Assembly: GCA_902806065.1 (NCBI GenBank)
Contig: CADCVE010000015.1
Coordinates: 1-64,000 of the forward strand
From: an uncultured Rubrobacteraceae bacterium
GTDB taxonomy: Bacteria; Actinomycetota; Rubrobacteria; Rubrobacterales; Rubrobacteraceae
Direction: 5' to 3'
Length of the DNA: 64,000 nucleotides
Positions 62,877-64,000 of this stretch are shown piece by piece (positions within the stretch are counted from its first letter, which is position 1; the number at the start of each line of letters is the position of its first letter). A program made the position numbers and the translations under genes. The notes under the pieces were generated by a model, which saw only the letters and a list, made by a program, of their open reading frames with translations, was not told where the DNA came from and searched no databases.

Positions 62877-63191
62877 CTAAGACAGTTCCAGTCGGGCCGT
62901 CTTGGGCGAGCCTTCATCATACTTGACCGACTGTAACGTCTTCCATGAGAGCTGGGAGAGAGATTCATCGGTTGGCTTGCTCGCCAGGCTTGGGTCTGAT
63001 GCGGCGATGGCCGTACGGGCCGCTTCGACACACTGATCCAGCGCGGCATTGATCTCGAAGGCCCGCGCAGCCTGATACTTGACCTGCACGGTCTCTGGCG
63101 GAGCGTCGGCAACGGCGAAGACGAGCTCGTATTCTTCGGTGCGGCTCTCATAGTCGCCTATACGTCTTGCCGTGCAAAGGAGTTCGAGCAT
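62877..63191 (-). CDS. hypothetical protein
   Basis: This 104-residue soluble protein is MLELLCTARRIGDYESRTEE, 'ETVQVKYQAARAFEINAALD', 'DESLSQLSWKTLQSVKYDEG' and SPKTARLELS. It lacks membrane segments and known motifs; an alternating beta/alpha pattern is likely. It stands alone, divergent from the mqnD-like gene. Codon use is normal, so it is probably a real gene of unknown function. Confidence 0.6.
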   Translation of the reverse strand: MLELLCTARRIGDYESRTEEYELVFAVADAPPETVQVKYQAARAFEINAALDQCVEAARTAIAASDPSLASKPTDESLSQLSWKTLQSVKYDEGSPKTARLELS

Positions 63192-63292
63192 TTATCCATC
63201 GTAGCAGTACCTCGACGTGCTTTCACAGACGGCGCCGCTACCCTTGCGGTATCTTAGTCGCGTAACCAATATCAATGGAATGGTGATTATCT

Positions 63293-64000
63293 ATGACCGA
63301 ACGCGCGCAAGACGTACCGACACGCACCATCCGGGTAGCCCACAGCCCGGACTCCGACGACGCGTTTATGTTCTACGCTCTCTCCGAGGATAAGCTGGAT
63401 ACGGGTAACCTCCGCTTTGAGCACGAGCTCTCGGATATCGAGAGTCTCAACCGCCGGGCGCTGACGGGAGAGCTAGAGGTGTCGGCGGTCTCCATCCATG
63501 CCTATGCGTACATCTCCGACAGGTACGCGCTGCTCTCCAGCGGCTCCTCGATGGGGGATAAGTACGGGCCACGGCTCGTATCGAGAGAGCCACTGGGGCG
63601 CGAAGACTTGAGAGGGAAGACCATCGCTGTTCCGGGGGAGTGGACAACGGCCTATCTAGCGCTCAAGCTCTATGAGCCCGAGGCCCGGCACGTGGTGGTG
63701 CCGTTCGATGAGATCATGGCCTACGTCGCCCGCGGGGAGGCGGACGTGGGGCTCCTTATCCACGAGGGTCAACTCACCCACGAGAGCGAGGGCTTTCACC
63801 TGATAGAAGACCTCGGCGAATGGTGGTACGGAGAGACGAACCTGCCTCTGCCTCTCGGCGGAAACGTCGTCCGCCGCGACCTCGGCGAGGAGACTACCCG
63901 CGAGGTGGCGCGTCTCATAAAGGCCAGCATCCAGTACGCCCTCGATCACCGCGAGGAGGCCCTTGCTCACGCTCTAGGCTACGCGCGAGACTTGCCGCCG
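63293..64000 (+). CDS. MqnD-family protein (1,4-dihydroxy-6-naphthoate synthase-like), partial
   Basis: 236 residues are visible, running off the window end. The protein has 'RTIRVAHSPDSDDAFMFYAL' at the N-terminus, 'ELEVSAVSIHAYAYISDRYA', 'GEADVGLLIHEGQLTHESEG' and 'LPLPLGGNVVRRDLGEETTR'. This periplasmic-binding-protein-like fold is that of MqnD, which converts cyclic dehypoxanthinyl futalosine to 1,4-dihydroxy-6-naphthoate in the futalosine route to menaquinone. ATG 63293 is the start. Partner mqn genes would be expected elsewhere or downstream. Confidence 0.85.
   Translation, partial: MTERAQDVPTRTIRVAHSPDSDDAFMFYALSEDKLDTGNLRFEHELSDIESLNRRALTGELEVSAVSIHAYAYISDRYALLSSGSSMGDKYGPRLVSREPLGREDLRGKTIAVPGEWTTAYLALKLYEPEARHVVVPFDEIMAYVARGEADVGLLIHEGQLTHESEGFHLIEDLGEWWYGETNLPLPLGGNVVRRDLGEETTREVARLIKASIQYALDHREEALAHALGYARDLPP

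Overview
The window is high-GC, densely packed bacterial chromosome with many GTG and TTG starts backed by strong GGAGG sites. The gene content suggests an actinobacterium, most likely of the Rubrobacter lineage. It includes an F420-type luciferase-like monooxygenase, a thiolase-like/DUF35 pair, an MqnD-type futalosine-pathway gene, a short HisG with HisZ, and an S-box riboswitch ahead of metX. The assignment rests on gene style, not on a database match.

Layout. 1-4.0 kb: a TetR tail, then a leftward acyl-CoA ligase / thiolase-like / DUF35 operon with a palindromic operator at its promoter. 4.0-6.0 kb: DUF485 + ActP-type symporter. 6.0-18 kb: accessory DNA with many broken genes (enoyl-CoA hydratase, IS630, MoxR-like, ABC ATPase, HTH-cupin, a coiled-coil gene, a sulfatase) between intact genes (PRISE-type reductase, PfpI/isonitrile-hydratase-like protein, dynamin-like GTPase, PadR + membrane protein). 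17-26 kb: oxidoreductases, epimerases, a CBS-ACT protein, a phosphoesterase and a broken grpB. 26-31.6 kb: a PASTA kinase and two tandem benzoylformate-decarboxylase-like paralogues. 31.6-39 kb: a peroxiredoxin whose catalytic Cys codon is UGA, and divergently a SAM riboswitch followed by metX-metY-ask-hom-asd-GNAT, an almost gapless aspartate-to-homocysteine operon. 39-54 kb: FmdB, dnaE, a lipoprotein, an aminotransferase, DedA, MsrB, an ochre-interrupted UPF0114 gene, an M32 peptidase and a P450 remnant. 55-62 kb: hisZ-hisG-hisD and hisB-hisH-hisA, separated by an inverted HipA-kinase/DUF3037 pair. 62-64 kb: a YeaQ/YmgE stress protein, a hypothetical gene and a partial mqnD-like gene.

The most notable observation is the peroxiredoxin at 31652-32401 (minus). 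Its frame is open from a GTG with a ribosome site to the end, except for one UGA at the peroxidatic position (GDW-UGA-PYC). A hairpin with a GGUC loop lies 20 nt further on, as in bacterial SECIS elements. This looks like an unannotated UxxC selenoprotein. The main caution is that the same window holds other genes cut by single in-frame TAG, TAA or TGA codons, so plain nonsense decay or sequence error must be excluded.
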